From Sphaerochaeta sp032144095 (GTDB lineage: Bacteria; Spirochaetota; Spirochaetia; Sphaerochaetales; Sphaerochaetaceae): 64,000 nt of DNA. Positions 16,731 through 25,429 of the stretch are shown in pieces; position 1 is the first letter of the stretch, and each line of letters begins with the position of its first letter. Under the pieces are notes generated by a model. The model ran no database searches, was not told the origin of the DNA, and saw nothing but the letters and a program-made list of their open reading frames with translations. Location of the stretch: assembly GCF_032144095.1 (NCBI RefSeq), contig NZ_JAVSNJ010000002.1:124001-188000 (forward strand), read 5' to 3'. The translations under genes were made by a program, and so were the position numbers.

Positions 16731-17611
16731 AGCGTATCCTTGTCAGCAAGCTGCTCTGCAGCCTGCAATGTATTTTTCATGAGCATGGCGATGGTCATTA
16801 CTCCAACACCACCAGGAACCGGGGTGATAGCCGAACAGTGTGGTGAGACACCAGCATAGTCGACATCCCCGACAAGCCTATAGCCGCGGGGGTCTGAGGG
16901 GTCTTCAATGCGGTTGATGCCTACATCGATGACAACAGCGCCTTCCTTGACCATGGAAGGGGTCACAAACAGAGGTTTTCCCATTGCGGCGATGAGGATG
17001 TCAGCTGTCAGGGTGAGGGAGGAGAGATCTCGGGTCCGGGAGTGACAGACGGTGACCGTGGCATCACGACCCTTCTGCATAAGCAGGGCTGCCAAAGGTT
17101 TTCCGACAATATTGCTTCTGCCGATGATGACGACATGTTTTGAAGCAGTCTCAATCTGGTAGTGGTCGAGCATTGCAACTACACCAAGGGGTGTACAGCT
17201 TACAAAGGTCGGAAGCCCGATCAAAAGTTTGCCTACGCTGATGGGATGGAAGCCATCGACATCCTTATGGGGGTCTATGGTCTCTATGACTTCGTTGCTG
17301 TCGAGATGGGAAGGAAGGGGCATCTGGACAAGGATTCCATGAACCGAACTATCCTGGTTTAGCCGTTTTACCAGATTGACCAGTTCAAGTTGGGTGATGG
17401 TTTCAGGAACAACATAGTCCTGATGGCCAAACCCGAGCTCTATGCATGCTTTCTTCTTGCTTCTCACATAGCTTTGGCTTGCAGGGTCACTACCCACCAA
17501 CACCACGGCCAACGTGGGGGCATATCCATAGGTTTTGATAAATGAGGCTGTACGGGCGTGCAAATCGGCATATACTGCCTTTGAGACCTCTTTTCCTGAC
17601 AATATGTGCAT
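16727..17611 (-). CDS. folD: Methylenetetrahydrofolate dehydrogenase / cyclohydrolase
   Basis: A 294-residue bifunctional enzyme that interconverts 5,10-methylene- and 10-formyl-tetrahydrofolate using NADP. Signatures include SYVRSKKKACIELG near residue 48 with the catalytic lysine, HGILVQMPLP near 93, and VVIIGRSNIVGKPLA near 165 for nucleotide binding, with PVPGGVGVMTIAMLM near the end. An AAGGAAG site precedes the ATG. It forms an operon with miaB through a 4-base overlap. Confidence 0.94.
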   Translation of the reverse strand: MHILSGKEVSKAVYADLHARTASFIKTYGYAPTLAVVLVGSDPASQSYVRSKKKACIELGFGHQDYVVPETITQLELVNLVKRLNQDSSVHGILVQMPLPSHLDSNEVIETIDPHKDVDGFHPISVGKLLIGLPTFVSCTPLGVVAMLDHYQIETASKHVVIIGRSNIVGKPLAALLMQKGRDATVTVCHSRTRDLSSLTLTADILIAAMGKPLFVTPSMVKEGAVVIDVGINRIEDPSDPRGYRLVGDVDYAGVSPHCSAITPVPGGVGVMTIAMLMKNTLQAAEQLADKDTL

Positions 17612-17683
17612 TGCTTCTTCCTTTCCTAGGCCCTAGACTACCCTAAAATGGCACAGTAAGGCAACAAACCAAACCAGCATCGT

Positions 17684-17713
17684 TTGCCTATAGCCAATAT
17701 CCCTTACTATACT
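17684..17713 (+). promoter_or_regulatory. Promoter of the exported-protein gene pair
   Basis: TTGCCT (17684-17689) and TATACT (17708-17713) are separated by 18 bases. Transcription would start near 17720, about 80 bases before the first gene. Confidence 0.55.
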
Positions 17714-17798
17714 TGCTCATACCTCCTTTTTTTTCGTATGATGGAGGTATGTAACTGATGACTTGTCGCATTGTTCTCAGAGGTAACACGAGGTAACC

Positions 17799-18389
17799 AT
17801 GAAAAAGATTCTCTTGCTATGTCTCATAGCACTTCTGCTTCCCCTTTCGCTTTTTTCAGCTTCATTCTATGACACAGGAAGCCAGCAATTCTCCTTCAGG
17901 ATCGGGACCAATGTCCCTACTTTCCTCTACTTCTTCGATAGCCAGGAATTCAAGGTTGGCCCAGGTGAAGGCAATACCGGTATGAAGATGGGTGGCTACG
18001 GTTCGATAAGCTACCAGGTTTTCAACTCTCCCAAAACCTCAATCGGTGGGGAGATTGGATACAACTTCAACTTCTCAGCTGAAAATGAATTCTTCTCTGC
18101 CGTTCCCTTCTTTGCCAAGTACTCCTATTTCCCTGTACAAGGGACCTTTGACCTCCCCATTTCAGTGGGACTTGGTGGAGCATACATCAAATACAAGACC
18201 GGCTCGCTCATGGCACTCTACACAAACCTCGAGATCAGTGCCATCTGGTATCCTGGCAAGAACTGGGGCTTTGGCATCTCAACCGGTATGTGGTTGATCC
18301 CTGAGCTGAACTACCGTGAGGAGTTGCAATCTGACAATGCCCTTGGTGGCTTCATCCCCATCACGCTTTCGGTTACATACCGCCAATAG
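17799..18389 (+). CDS. Exported beta-barrel-like protein, unrecognised
   Basis: A 196-residue protein with a clear signal peptide (cleavage likely after LFSA near residue 23). The mature part alternates polar and hydrophobic residues, is rich in glycine and aromatics, and ends in SVTYRQ, all consistent with a small eight-strand outer-membrane barrel. I cannot assign it to a named family; small barrel proteins of this size are common in spirochaetes. GAGG lies five bases before the ATG. It is followed nine bases later by a lipoprotein gene and probably forms an operon with it. Confidence 0.6.
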   Translation: MKKILLLCLIALLLPLSLFSASFYDTGSQQFSFRIGTNVPTFLYFFDSQEFKVGPGEGNTGMKMGGYGSISYQVFNSPKTSIGGEIGYNFNFSAENEFFSAVPFFAKYSYFPVQGTFDLPISVGLGGAYIKYKTGSLMALYTNLEISAIWYPGKNWGFGISTGMWLIPELNYREELQSDNALGGFIPITLSVTYRQ

Positions 18390-18398
18390 GAGACCACC

Positions 18399-19577
18399 AT
18401 GAAGAATAAAACAACATACATTCTGCTTTCCATACTCCTTATTACCCTCTTCCTTGCTTCCTGCAATATGGATGCATCCTCGGGCATATTCAGGCAACTT
18501 GCTGATTCCAAGGAACCACTGTCGATCAGGTACCAACAGCTGTTGGGGTTCAATACAGCAGTTGACAGACTCTACTTCAGGACAGAGACTGGCATCTATA
18601 GGGTTGACTCCACCAGGAACAGCGAAACAATGGTAACAAGCAAAAAAGATTCCATTATCCAGGCTGCGTCCTATGTTGCCGCAGACAAAATAATCTTCTA
18701 CCTCACCAACAATCAGGCCGATGCTGAGGAGAACAAGATTCGGACGTTTTTAACAACCACCCCCGGTACGATCACAACGGTAACCCCAACTTCAACATTT
18801 ATTACTAGCAACCTATCAATTCTAAACCTGTACGCTAATTCTACTGTCATGATTTCAGGCACTGATGGAAGTTCCAATAAGTTGTTTGAGTTGATCAAAT
18901 ACTATACTGGGAGCTTTGGGACCTCCGTTGCCCAGTTTGACTCCACCCTTGTTCCAGCTGGATATGACTTTGCAGGGGTGATCCAGCAAACAACCAAGGA
19001 ACAAGAAGCTGTTTCAACCAATCCTGTGCTTGTTTCGTTTGTTGAAAGCCCAGAATCTGGGACAGGAAATTTCAAACATTACCTTGTAACTACAGAAGGC
19101 GCACTCCCTACCCTCATCGGTTCGAACTCAATCCGTATTGCAAGTTTCTTCTACCATGATGGAACAACAATATATGTACTCACCACCGATGGGAAACTCT
19201 ATCATGTAACTACAGCTGGAGTTTGGACCCTTATGCAAACCAGTTCCCTGACCTATGATACAAATGCATTTGCCTACCCTGTCGATGATGGAACCAATTA
19301 CCATCTTGTTACCAAGCCGCTGGACAAGACCGCGCCATTGCATGTATTTAGCTTTGCATATGGAGAGACTACAAACGCAACCCCAACCAATGTAAGCACA
19401 GGCTATGCCAAGGACCTGTCGCTAGCTACCATAGTCAGTGCACAGGAAATTGTGGCAAACCATCTTCTTGTTGCCACTTACCTCAACGGTATGTATGAGA
19501 TCACCATAGTGCCCTCGACCGCTGGTTCGAATGATGGGTCAGGTACTACCACTGCAGCTGAAAAGTATACTTTCTAG
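18399..19577 (+). CDS. Predicted lipoprotein, unrecognised
   Basis: A 392-residue exported protein with a lipobox (LASC, cysteine at about residue 23), so it is probably anchored by lipid to a membrane. The mature sequence is rich in Thr, Ser and Tyr, with repeated segments of the type TAVDRLYF..TGIYRV and HDGTTIYVLTTDGKLYHVT that suggest a beta-propeller-like repeat fold. No catalytic motif is seen. Its start lies nine bases after the barrel-like gene with AGGAG in between, so the two are probably cotranscribed and may act together at the cell surface. Confidence 0.6.
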   Translation: MKNKTTYILLSILLITLFLASCNMDASSGIFRQLADSKEPLSIRYQQLLGFNTAVDRLYFRTETGIYRVDSTRNSETMVTSKKDSIIQAASYVAADKIIFYLTNNQADAEENKIRTFLTTTPGTITTVTPTSTFITSNLSILNLYANSTVMISGTDGSSNKLFELIKYYTGSFGTSVAQFDSTLVPAGYDFAGVIQQTTKEQEAVSTNPVLVSFVESPESGTGNFKHYLVTTEGALPTLIGSNSIRIASFFYHDGTTIYVLTTDGKLYHVTTAGVWTLMQTSSLTYDTNAFAYPVDDGTNYHLVTKPLDKTAPLHVFSFAYGETTNATPTNVSTGYAKDLSLATIVSAQEIVANHLLVATYLNGMYEITIVPSTAGSNDGSGTTTAAEKYTF

Positions 19578-19600
19578 CTCATTATCTGGTTTGTTGATCC

Positions 19601-19630
19601 AAGCTCTCCGTAACTGGGGAGCTTGTTTTG
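19601..19630 (+). terminator. Rho-independent terminator
   Basis: AAGCTCTCC (19601-19609) pairs with GGGGAGCTT (19616-19624) over nine positions with one G-T pair, followed by GTTTTG. It closes the exported-protein operon. Confidence 0.7.
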
Positions 19631-19678
19631 TCATATCATTTGATATCCAAATATTGCGTTTCTCCCAAAAGTATAAAT

Positions 19679-19697
19679 GCTTAATTTTGCTTAATTC
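19679..19697 (+). promoter_or_regulatory. Direct repeat GCTTAATT-TT-GCTTAATT upstream of the first glycerol-phosphate cassette
   Basis: Two identical 8-base units are repeated with a 10-base period, one helical turn, ending about 20 bases before the -35 box at 19717. This geometry is that of activators which bind as tandem monomers, such as PhoB-type regulators. The same 11 bases GCTTAATTTTG occur in the same orientation upstream of the second cassette. Confidence 0.45.
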
Positions 19698-19716
19698 TTT
19701 TCGTATATGAAAATCA

Positions 19717-19744
19717 TTGAAATAATTCCCTGATAGGATATACT
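19717..19744 (+). promoter_or_regulatory. Promoter of the first glycerol-phosphate-type cassette
   Basis: TTGAAA (19717-19722) and TATACT (19739-19744) are separated by 16 bases. The predicted start is about 35 bases before the permease gene. Confidence 0.55.
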
Positions 19745-19784
19745 AAACCTAGCATTTGTCTATCACAGAGAAAAGGTTAGGCTT

Positions 19785-20678
19785 ATGAAGAGATTGCGGA
19801 TGTCCAGAAGAGCACGCAGGGATATGTTTGCTTTTATCGGTTTCACCGCCCCCAATTTTTTACTTTTGGGAGTCTTTGTTTTTTGGCCAATCATCTATAG
19901 CCTATATTTAAGCTTCTTCAAATGGAACATGATCTCACCCAAGAAAACCTTTTTGGGGGTTGCTAATTATCAAGCCCTGTTTTCTGACCCGGTTTTCTGG
20001 CAAGTCACCAGGAACACCCTAACCCTTGCCCTGTTTACCGTATTCATCAAGCTTGCAATTGCGCTCACAATTGCATTGCAACTGAACAGAAACCCAAAAG
20101 GCGGATCTATCTACAGGGCAATCATTTTCAGCCCTACCTTTACAACCAGTGTTGCTGTTGCCATGGTATGGACTTGGATTTTCGAACCCACTTACGGACT
20201 CTTTCGTTACCTTTTCCGTGCCCTTGGCTCTACAAGCCCTGACTGGGTACATAGTGTACAGTGGTCACTCCCTGCTGTGATCATCGTTTTGATTTGGAGT
20301 GGCATTGGCTATGATATGGTTTTGTTCCTGGCAGGGCTAAAGAATATACCCCTTGAAATTTATGATGCAGCTCTTGTTGATGGAGTATCTCCTTGGCAGA
20401 ACTTCATATATATCACCTTCCCTCTTCTCAGCCCTACCACATTCTTTCTTACCATTACCTCATTCATTGGAGCCTTGAAGGCCTTCGACATCATTTCCAT
20501 CATGACCGAAGGGGGCCCATTGAACACCTCCAATGTATATGTACTCTATTTGTACCAGAATGCTTTCCAATGGTTCAAAACGGGATATGCCTCTGCGATC
20601 TCCCTTATCCTATTCCTTCTCATCATGATAATCACACTGATTCAGAACAAGTTGGCGAGCCGTTGGGTCCACTACTAG
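19785..20678 (+). CDS. ABC transporter permease (UgpA/MalF type), cassette 1
   Basis: A 297-residue inner-membrane permease with six predicted helices. Near residue 200 is the cytoplasmic coupling loop of carbohydrate permeases (EIYDAALVDGVSPWQNF, then FPLLSPT), which binds the ATPase. An overlapping pattern with the second permease and with a UgpB-like binding protein and glycerophosphodiesterase in the same operon suggests glycerol-3-phosphate or a phosphodiester as substrate. No ATPase gene is in the cassette. Confidence 0.87.
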   Translation: MKRLRMSRRARRDMFAFIGFTAPNFLLLGVFVFWPIIYSLYLSFFKWNMISPKKTFLGVANYQALFSDPVFWQVTRNTLTLALFTVFIKLAIALTIALQLNRNPKGGSIYRAIIFSPTFTTSVAVAMVWTWIFEPTYGLFRYLFRALGSTSPDWVHSVQWSLPAVIIVLIWSGIGYDMVLFLAGLKNIPLEIYDAALVDGVSPWQNFIYITFPLLSPTTFFLTITSFIGALKAFDIISIMTEGGPLNTSNVYVLYLYQNAFQWFKTGYASAISLILFLLIMIITLIQNKLASRWVHY

Positions 20679-20688
20679 GAGGTACAGT

Positions 20689-21540
20689 ATGGGAAACGTT
20701 GCTAAGAAGCGTCCTTTCAGATGGTATCTCGGAAGGTTGGGCACCCAAATAATCCTTCTGACCATATCTCTTGTCATTGGCCTCCCCTTTTTCTGGATGG
20801 TAACCACCTCCCTCAAAAGTCCAGCGGAAGTGGCTATATTTCCTCCCATCTGGTGGCCCAAGGTGATCAGATGGGATAACTTCATTACAGCCTGGAACCT
20901 TGCGCCTTTTGGGAGGTTCTACCTCAACAGCACCATCACAGCCTCAACCGGCGTAGTCCTTGAAGTTGCAATTGCATCATTATCTGCATATGCCTTTGCC
21001 CGAATACGTTTCAAATATAGGGACATCTTGTTCTTGGTAATGTTGGCAGCCATGATGATCCCTAGCCAGATAGGGCTAATCCCCAACTATGTTGTCTTGA
21101 AACATCTCAGGTGGATCAATACCTACCAAGGAATTGTCATTCCCCATGTTTCAAGTGTGTTTGGAGCTTTTCTCTTGAGACAGTATTTCCTCTCGGTACC
21201 TTCAGCACTCTACGACGCGGCTGAGATCGAAGGGCTTGGTCATGTGCAAACCTTATTCTATATCGCCCTTCCTCTGGCAAGGCCGGTATTGGGGACCCTC
21301 GTGCTCTATTTGTTTTTAGCCAAATGGAATAGCTATCTTTGGCCCCTAATCGTGACAAACACCCAAAGCATGCGAACCTTACCTGTCGGGTTGGCAATGG
21401 TCAGGACCGCAGAATATGCCATTGGACCTGAACACCTTATGGCTGCATCTCTCTTTGTGCTAGTACCACCCCTCATTGTCTATTTCATTGCTCAAAAACA
21501 GTTGATCGAAGGAATTGCAGCAGGTGCTGTAAAAGGATAG
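20689..21540 (+). CDS. ABC transporter permease (UgpE/MalG type), cassette 1
   Basis: A 283-residue six-helix permease, the partner of the preceding gene. It has the MalG-type coupling loop near residue 180 (LYDAAEIEGLGHVQTLFYIALPLARP) and the LPVGLAM segment near the C-terminus. AGGAGG precedes the start, 10 bases after the first permease gene. Function as in the partner gene: it forms the other half of the membrane channel. Confidence 0.88.
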   Translation: MGNVAKKRPFRWYLGRLGTQIILLTISLVIGLPFFWMVTTSLKSPAEVAIFPPIWWPKVIRWDNFITAWNLAPFGRFYLNSTITASTGVVLEVAIASLSAYAFARIRFKYRDILFLVMLAAMMIPSQIGLIPNYVVLKHLRWINTYQGIVIPHVSSVFGAFLLRQYFLSVPSALYDAAEIEGLGHVQTLFYIALPLARPVLGTLVLYLFLAKWNSYLWPLIVTNTQSMRTLPVGLAMVRTAEYAIGPEHLMAASLFVLVPPLIVYFIAQKQLIEGIAAGAVKG

Positions 21541-21608
21541 GTAGAGATAAAAAAAGAGAATCTCAATCTGGAAGATTCAGGTGGTTGTAAAAATCTAAGG
21601 GGGTTTTT

Positions 21609-22892
21609 ATGAGAAAGTTCTTGTTGTTGTCACTAGTCGTGCTTTGTGTTCTTGGGACCCTGCCCCTATGGGCAGGAGCAGTAGTGGAAAAGGCTCCAGA
21701 AGGACCAACAAAAATAGTCTACTGGAGAAGCCTCACAGGAGTGGCGGGAGACGTCCAGGATGAATTAGTTGCAAAATTCAATCAATCACAAGACAAAGTG
21801 ATTGTGGAAGCACAATTCCAAGGAGCCTACGCTGAATTGCTACAGAAGCTGTTCGCAGCATTGGCAGCAGGGGAAATGCCTGACCTGGTCTTGTTGGATT
21901 CCCCCTTTGTCACCCTGTTTGCCAAGGATGGAGCCCTGGTTAGCCTTGATGAATTCGTAAAGAAGGACACCTCAGGCTTCAATCTGAAGGATTTCATACC
22001 GGGTCTCATGCAGGACGGATACTATGCAGGCTCTTTGTACGCTCTGCCTCTTATGCGTAGTACTCCTCTGCTCTATGTAAATGGCGACATGCTGGCCGCG
22101 GCAGGCCTTCCCCGCCGTGCCCCTAAAACATGGGATGAATTTAGGGAGTTCTGTAAAAAGGTGACCAAGTTTGATCAAGCTGGACAGCCTATCCAGCAAG
22201 GAGCAGGGTTTACCATTGGCCAGACCACTGCCCACTGGTATTTCCAAGGCGGAGTGTATTCCTTTGGTGGTCAGGTATCAGATGAAAATTTCGGAATTCA
22301 TTTGAATGAAGAACCTGCAATCAAATTGGCAACACTCTGGCAGGATATGGTGTTCAAAGACAAGACGGCAATTCCTTCGAATAGCCATGATGATTTCCTG
22401 AATAAAAAGGTTGCAATGGTATTTGGTTCGACGGGAAGCATGGGAAATTTGCTCAGCAGGGCAGACTTTGAGGTGATCCCAGCCTTCATGCCTGCACAGG
22501 TGAAAAATCAGGTTCCTGTCGGTGGAGCAGTCATTGCTATGACGAGCAGCGATAAGAGAAGACAGGAGGCGACCTGGGAATTCATGAAGTTCATGACGAA
22601 TGCTGAATCAAATTCCCAGATTGTCATAAAAACAGGCTATATGCCCATCAGCAAAGCATCTATGGTATACCCAGCGACAGTTGCATATTTTGATGCAAAT
22701 CCGATTAGAAAGGTTGCAATTGACCAGTTGATCTATACATGCCCACAAGCGAGTGTGATATCATTAGGCAAAGGTACGGAAATACTTCGTCAAATGGTAG
22801 AAAAGCTGCTGATAGGCAATAGGGATCCCAAAAAAGTCATGGAGGAGACCACAGCAGATCTACTTAAGGAATACAATGAGTCCTTCAAATAA
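21609..22892 (+). CDS. Extracellular solute-binding protein (UgpB-like), cassette 1
   Basis: A 427-residue exported binding protein of family 1. The signal peptide ends LWAGA near residue 23. The mature part begins with VYWRSLTGVAGDVQDELVAKFNQSQ, and AELLQKLFAALAAGEMPDLVLLD is the hinge-region pattern of UgpB-like proteins. It would bind glycerol-3-phosphate or a related phosphodiester. The AGGGGG ribosome-binding site is strong. Its last 17 bases overlap the start of the exported glycerophosphodiesterase gene. Confidence 0.87.
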   Translation: MRKFLLLSLVVLCVLGTLPLWAGAVVEKAPEGPTKIVYWRSLTGVAGDVQDELVAKFNQSQDKVIVEAQFQGAYAELLQKLFAALAAGEMPDLVLLDSPFVTLFAKDGALVSLDEFVKKDTSGFNLKDFIPGLMQDGYYAGSLYALPLMRSTPLLYVNGDMLAAAGLPRRAPKTWDEFREFCKKVTKFDQAGQPIQQGAGFTIGQTTAHWYFQGGVYSFGGQVSDENFGIHLNEEPAIKLATLWQDMVFKDKTAIPSNSHDDFLNKKVAMVFGSTGSMGNLLSRADFEVIPAFMPAQVKNQVPVGGAVIAMTSSDKRRQEATWEFMKFMTNAESNSQIVIKTGYMPISKASMVYPATVAYFDANPIRKVAIDQLIYTCPQASVISLGKGTEILRQMVEKLLIGNRDPKKVMEETTADLLKEYNESFK

Positions 22893-23778
22893 TGCTTCTG
22901 GCTTTTTTAGTTCTACAATGATAGCCGCAAACGCGGCTATCATCATTTTCCTCTCCGCTGTACTGTTCTCGAGCTGTAACGGTACGGCAAAACAGGAAAT
23001 AGGACCTTTGGTTGTTGCCCATAGGGGAGGCTCTGCCCTCGCTCCGGAGAATACCTTGGCTGCATTCTCCTCTGCCTTGGCACATGGCTCTGATACTGTT
23101 GAAATGGATGTGCATCTCAGCAATGATGGGGTCCTGATGGTGATCCACGACACCCTCCTGGAACGTACCACAGGCCAACAAGGGTCTGTTTCCGACTATG
23201 ATTCCAACACTCTTGCAACCTTTGATGCAGCCGCTAGATATGCAAAGAACCACCCATTTGGCTTCCAAAAGATCCCCACCCTTGCAGAGGTCATTGAACT
23301 GGTGGAAAATACTTCCCAGCAACCAGTTCACTATCAGATCGAAATAAAGCTCAAGGAAGATGGCTCACGCTATGTTGGCATCGAGCAAAAGCTTATCGAT
23401 ACCCTGCAACTATACGGAATCCTAGACAGGACCGTGGCCATAACCTTTGACTTCCCTACCCTGGAGAGACTGCACACGTTGGAGCCCGAACTAGCCCTTG
23501 GTGCTCTTGTCAGCAAGGAATATATGAATGGCTTTGGGAAAGCCGGGCCAAAGGCAATAGCTACACAGATAGCTTCCCTACCCGTCCAGTATGTGGGGAT
23601 AAACCATATCTACCTAAACCAGAAACTGTATGGTGAGTTTAGGCGCAAGGGTCTCGGCGTTGGGGTCTGGACCGTAGATAGCCCATCGACCATGAAGAAG
23701 TTTGTGCGCATGGGGCTCGATTTCATCACCACCAACCGCTCAGACCTCCTACGAGCTCTCCTTTCCAAACTCCAATAG
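22876..23778 (+). CDS. Glycerophosphodiester phosphodiesterase, exported lipoprotein
   Basis: A 300-residue enzyme that hydrolyses glycerophosphodiesters to glycerol-3-phosphate and an alcohol. The catalytic motifs are AHRGGS and PENTLAAF near residue 50, EMDVHLSNDG near 76 and VIHD near 90, with IEIKLK near 155. The N-terminus has a hydrophobic stretch ending FSSC, a lipobox, so the enzyme is probably lipid-anchored outside the cytoplasm. AAGGA lies five bases before the ATG at 22876. It is coupled to the binding-protein gene, which fits a role of making substrate for the transporter outside the cell membrane. It converges on the next gene with a 3-base gap. Confidence 0.9.
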   Translation: MSPSNNASGFFSSTMIAANAAIIIFLSAVLFSSCNGTAKQEIGPLVVAHRGGSALAPENTLAAFSSALAHGSDTVEMDVHLSNDGVLMVIHDTLLERTTGQQGSVSDYDSNTLATFDAAARYAKNHPFGFQKIPTLAEVIELVENTSQQPVHYQIEIKLKEDGSRYVGIEQKLIDTLQLYGILDRTVAITFDFPTLERLHTLEPELALGALVSKEYMNGFGKAGPKAIATQIASLPVQYVGINHIYLNQKLYGEFRRKGLGVGVWTVDSPSTMKKFVRMGLDFITTNRSDLLRALLSKLQ

Positions 23779-23781
23779 GAT

Positions 23782-24693
23782 TCAGTTCATCCAGCTATCC
23801 TTGGTGTCGGTTACCGTATAGTTCTGCTTGTCATCCATGACGACCCTCACCGTCCCATCAAGTTGGGTCAGATGATACTCGGCCCCATATTTCTTGTAGT
23901 TGTTGCATACCGTCATGCTATCGAGGCCATCATTCATGGCAACCACAATCTTAGCCTTGATCGCCTTGATCCAGGTAAGGGTGTTGGAGGTATCCCCTCC
24001 ATGATGGTTTGCCTTTGCCACATCACTTTGCAACTCAGGACCGTACTTCGTCACCAGGGCCCTTTCCTGTACCATATAGAGGTCCCCACCAAACCAGGCA
24101 CTGGAAGAGCCGTAAGTGAGCTTCAGAGCCACCGATTGGTTGTTTACGAACTGGGTGCTGTTGGCCGGGTAGTTGGCCGGGTAGGTGATCGGATCTCCAG
24201 GATTGAATACCCTGACACTGACCTTGTCCCCAAAGGAAAACCTGTCACCCTCAGAAAGAATCGTTACCGGCAGTTGCCTGTCAACGATCGCCGACACAAA
24301 GCTTGCATACTGGCTGGTAGGATACTCCAGCGCTGACCGGTAGACCTGCCCTATGGGAAAGGCTGCAGCTATCTGTGCAAACGACCCTATATGGTCGATA
24401 TGGGGATGGGAGGCTACAAAGATGTCGATATGGTCGACAGCAAGGGCCTTGAGGGCATCTATCACCTGGTGGCCACTCTGAGGGTGGCCACAGTCGATGA
24501 GCATCACCTTCCCTTCAGGGGAGATGATGATGGTGGAGTCACCACTCTTGTCCTCGGCAGTCGCATCCACATCAAGGTCGAGGAAATAGATGCAGAGCTT
24601 CCCCTCTTCACGAACAAGCACATCCTTGGAAAAAAGGGCGTTCGGAAGCAGAAGAAGCGCTATCAGGAGTATGGTCAAGCATTTCTTGTTCAT
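23782..24693 (-). CDS. Exported metallo-beta-lactamase-fold protein (ComEC C-terminal-like)
   Basis: A 303-residue protein with a signal peptide (cleavage near LFSK). The hydrolase metal site is visible in ASHPHIDHIGS near residue 95 (HxHxDH) and later in WFGGDLY near 200 and ANHHGGDTSNT near 230. This layout matches the C-terminal domain of ComEC/Rec2 and related secreted hydrolases that act on phosphodiester or nucleotide substrates. Its start overlaps the preceding glycerophosphodiesterase stop by four bases, so it is coupled to cassette 2. A role in releasing phosphate compounds outside the cell is inferred. Confidence 0.75.
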   Translation of the reverse strand: MNKKCLTILLIALLLLPNALFSKDVLVREEGKLCIYFLDLDVDATAEDKSGDSTIIISPEGKVMLIDCGHPQSGHQVIDALKALAVDHIDIFVASHPHIDHIGSFAQIAAAFPIGQVYRSALEYPTSQYASFVSAIVDRQLPVTILSEGDRFSFGDKVSVRVFNPGDPITYPANYPANSTQFVNNQSVALKLTYGSSSAWFGGDLYMVQERALVTKYGPELQSDVAKANHHGGDTSNTLTWIKAIKAKIVVAMNDGLDSMTVCNNYKKYGAEYHLTQLDGTVRVVMDDKQNYTVTDTKDSWMN

Positions 24694-25418
24694 CGGTCAA
24701 TTTCCTTGTTGTGTGCAATCCAGGAGCCCACCACATCAGGATAGTTGGTGATGATCCCATCGACACCCCATGCGATGACCTTCTTCAAGAGTGCCATATC
24801 GTTGATGGTCCAGACATTCACCCCAATGCCATGGGCATGGCACTCCTTGACAACATCCTCGGTGAGGGTCGAACCGTCAGGATGGAAATATTCCATCCCC
24901 ATGGTAGCAGCATAGGAGCCGGCATTGCCAATTCCCCTACTGCCAACAAGCATCCCGCAACGAAGGTTCGGGTTCAGTGCCTTGACCTTCCATAAGGAGG
25001 CATGGTTGAAGGAGGAGATAACCGATTTTGCCTCTAGGTCAAACTGTCTCAGCATTGCAACAACCTTCTCCTCAATTCCCGGGTAGTAATGGAGGTTGGT
25101 CTTGATCTCAATGTTCGTGATGATGGGAAGATGCTCTACCCATCGACAGTACTCCTCAAAGGAAGGTATGCCTTCAAAGCTATCCTTACTACCCACGTTG
25201 ATGGCTTGGAGTTCCTCCAGGGTACAATCCCTTACGAACCCCTTTGCATCGGCAGTCCTGTCCACTCTCTCATCATGGATGACAACCAACTTCCCATCCC
25301 TGGAAAGATGTACATCCAGCTCGATCCCCTGACAGCCACTCTCATATGCTTTCCTGAAGGAGAGCATCGTGTTCTCTGGGTATTCACCGCTGGATCCCCT
25401 ATGTGCATATACTAGCAT
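24690..25418 (-). CDS. Glycerophosphodiester phosphodiesterase, cytosolic (UgpQ-like)
   Basis: A 242-residue enzyme without a signal peptide. Motifs: AHRGSSGEYPENTM near residue 5, IELDVHLSRDGKLVVIHD near 35, and INVWTIND-type sequence (VNVWTIND) near 205. It would hydrolyse imported glycerophosphodiesters in the cytoplasm. It lies 11 bases after the permease gene of cassette 2 on the same strand and overlaps the next gene by four bases. The contrast with the exported enzyme of cassette 1 is described in the findings. Confidence 0.92.
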   Translation of the reverse strand: MLVYAHRGSSGEYPENTMLSFRKAYESGCQGIELDVHLSRDGKLVVIHDERVDRTADAKGFVRDCTLEELQAINVGSKDSFEGIPSFEEYCRWVEHLPIITNIEIKTNLHYYPGIEEKVVAMLRQFDLEAKSVISSFNHASLWKVKALNPNLRCGMLVGSRGIGNAGSYAATMGMEYFHPDGSTLTEDVVKECHAHGIGVNVWTINDMALLKKVIAWGVDGIITNYPDVVGSWIAHNKEIDR

Positions 25419-25429
25419 CTCAACCCTTC

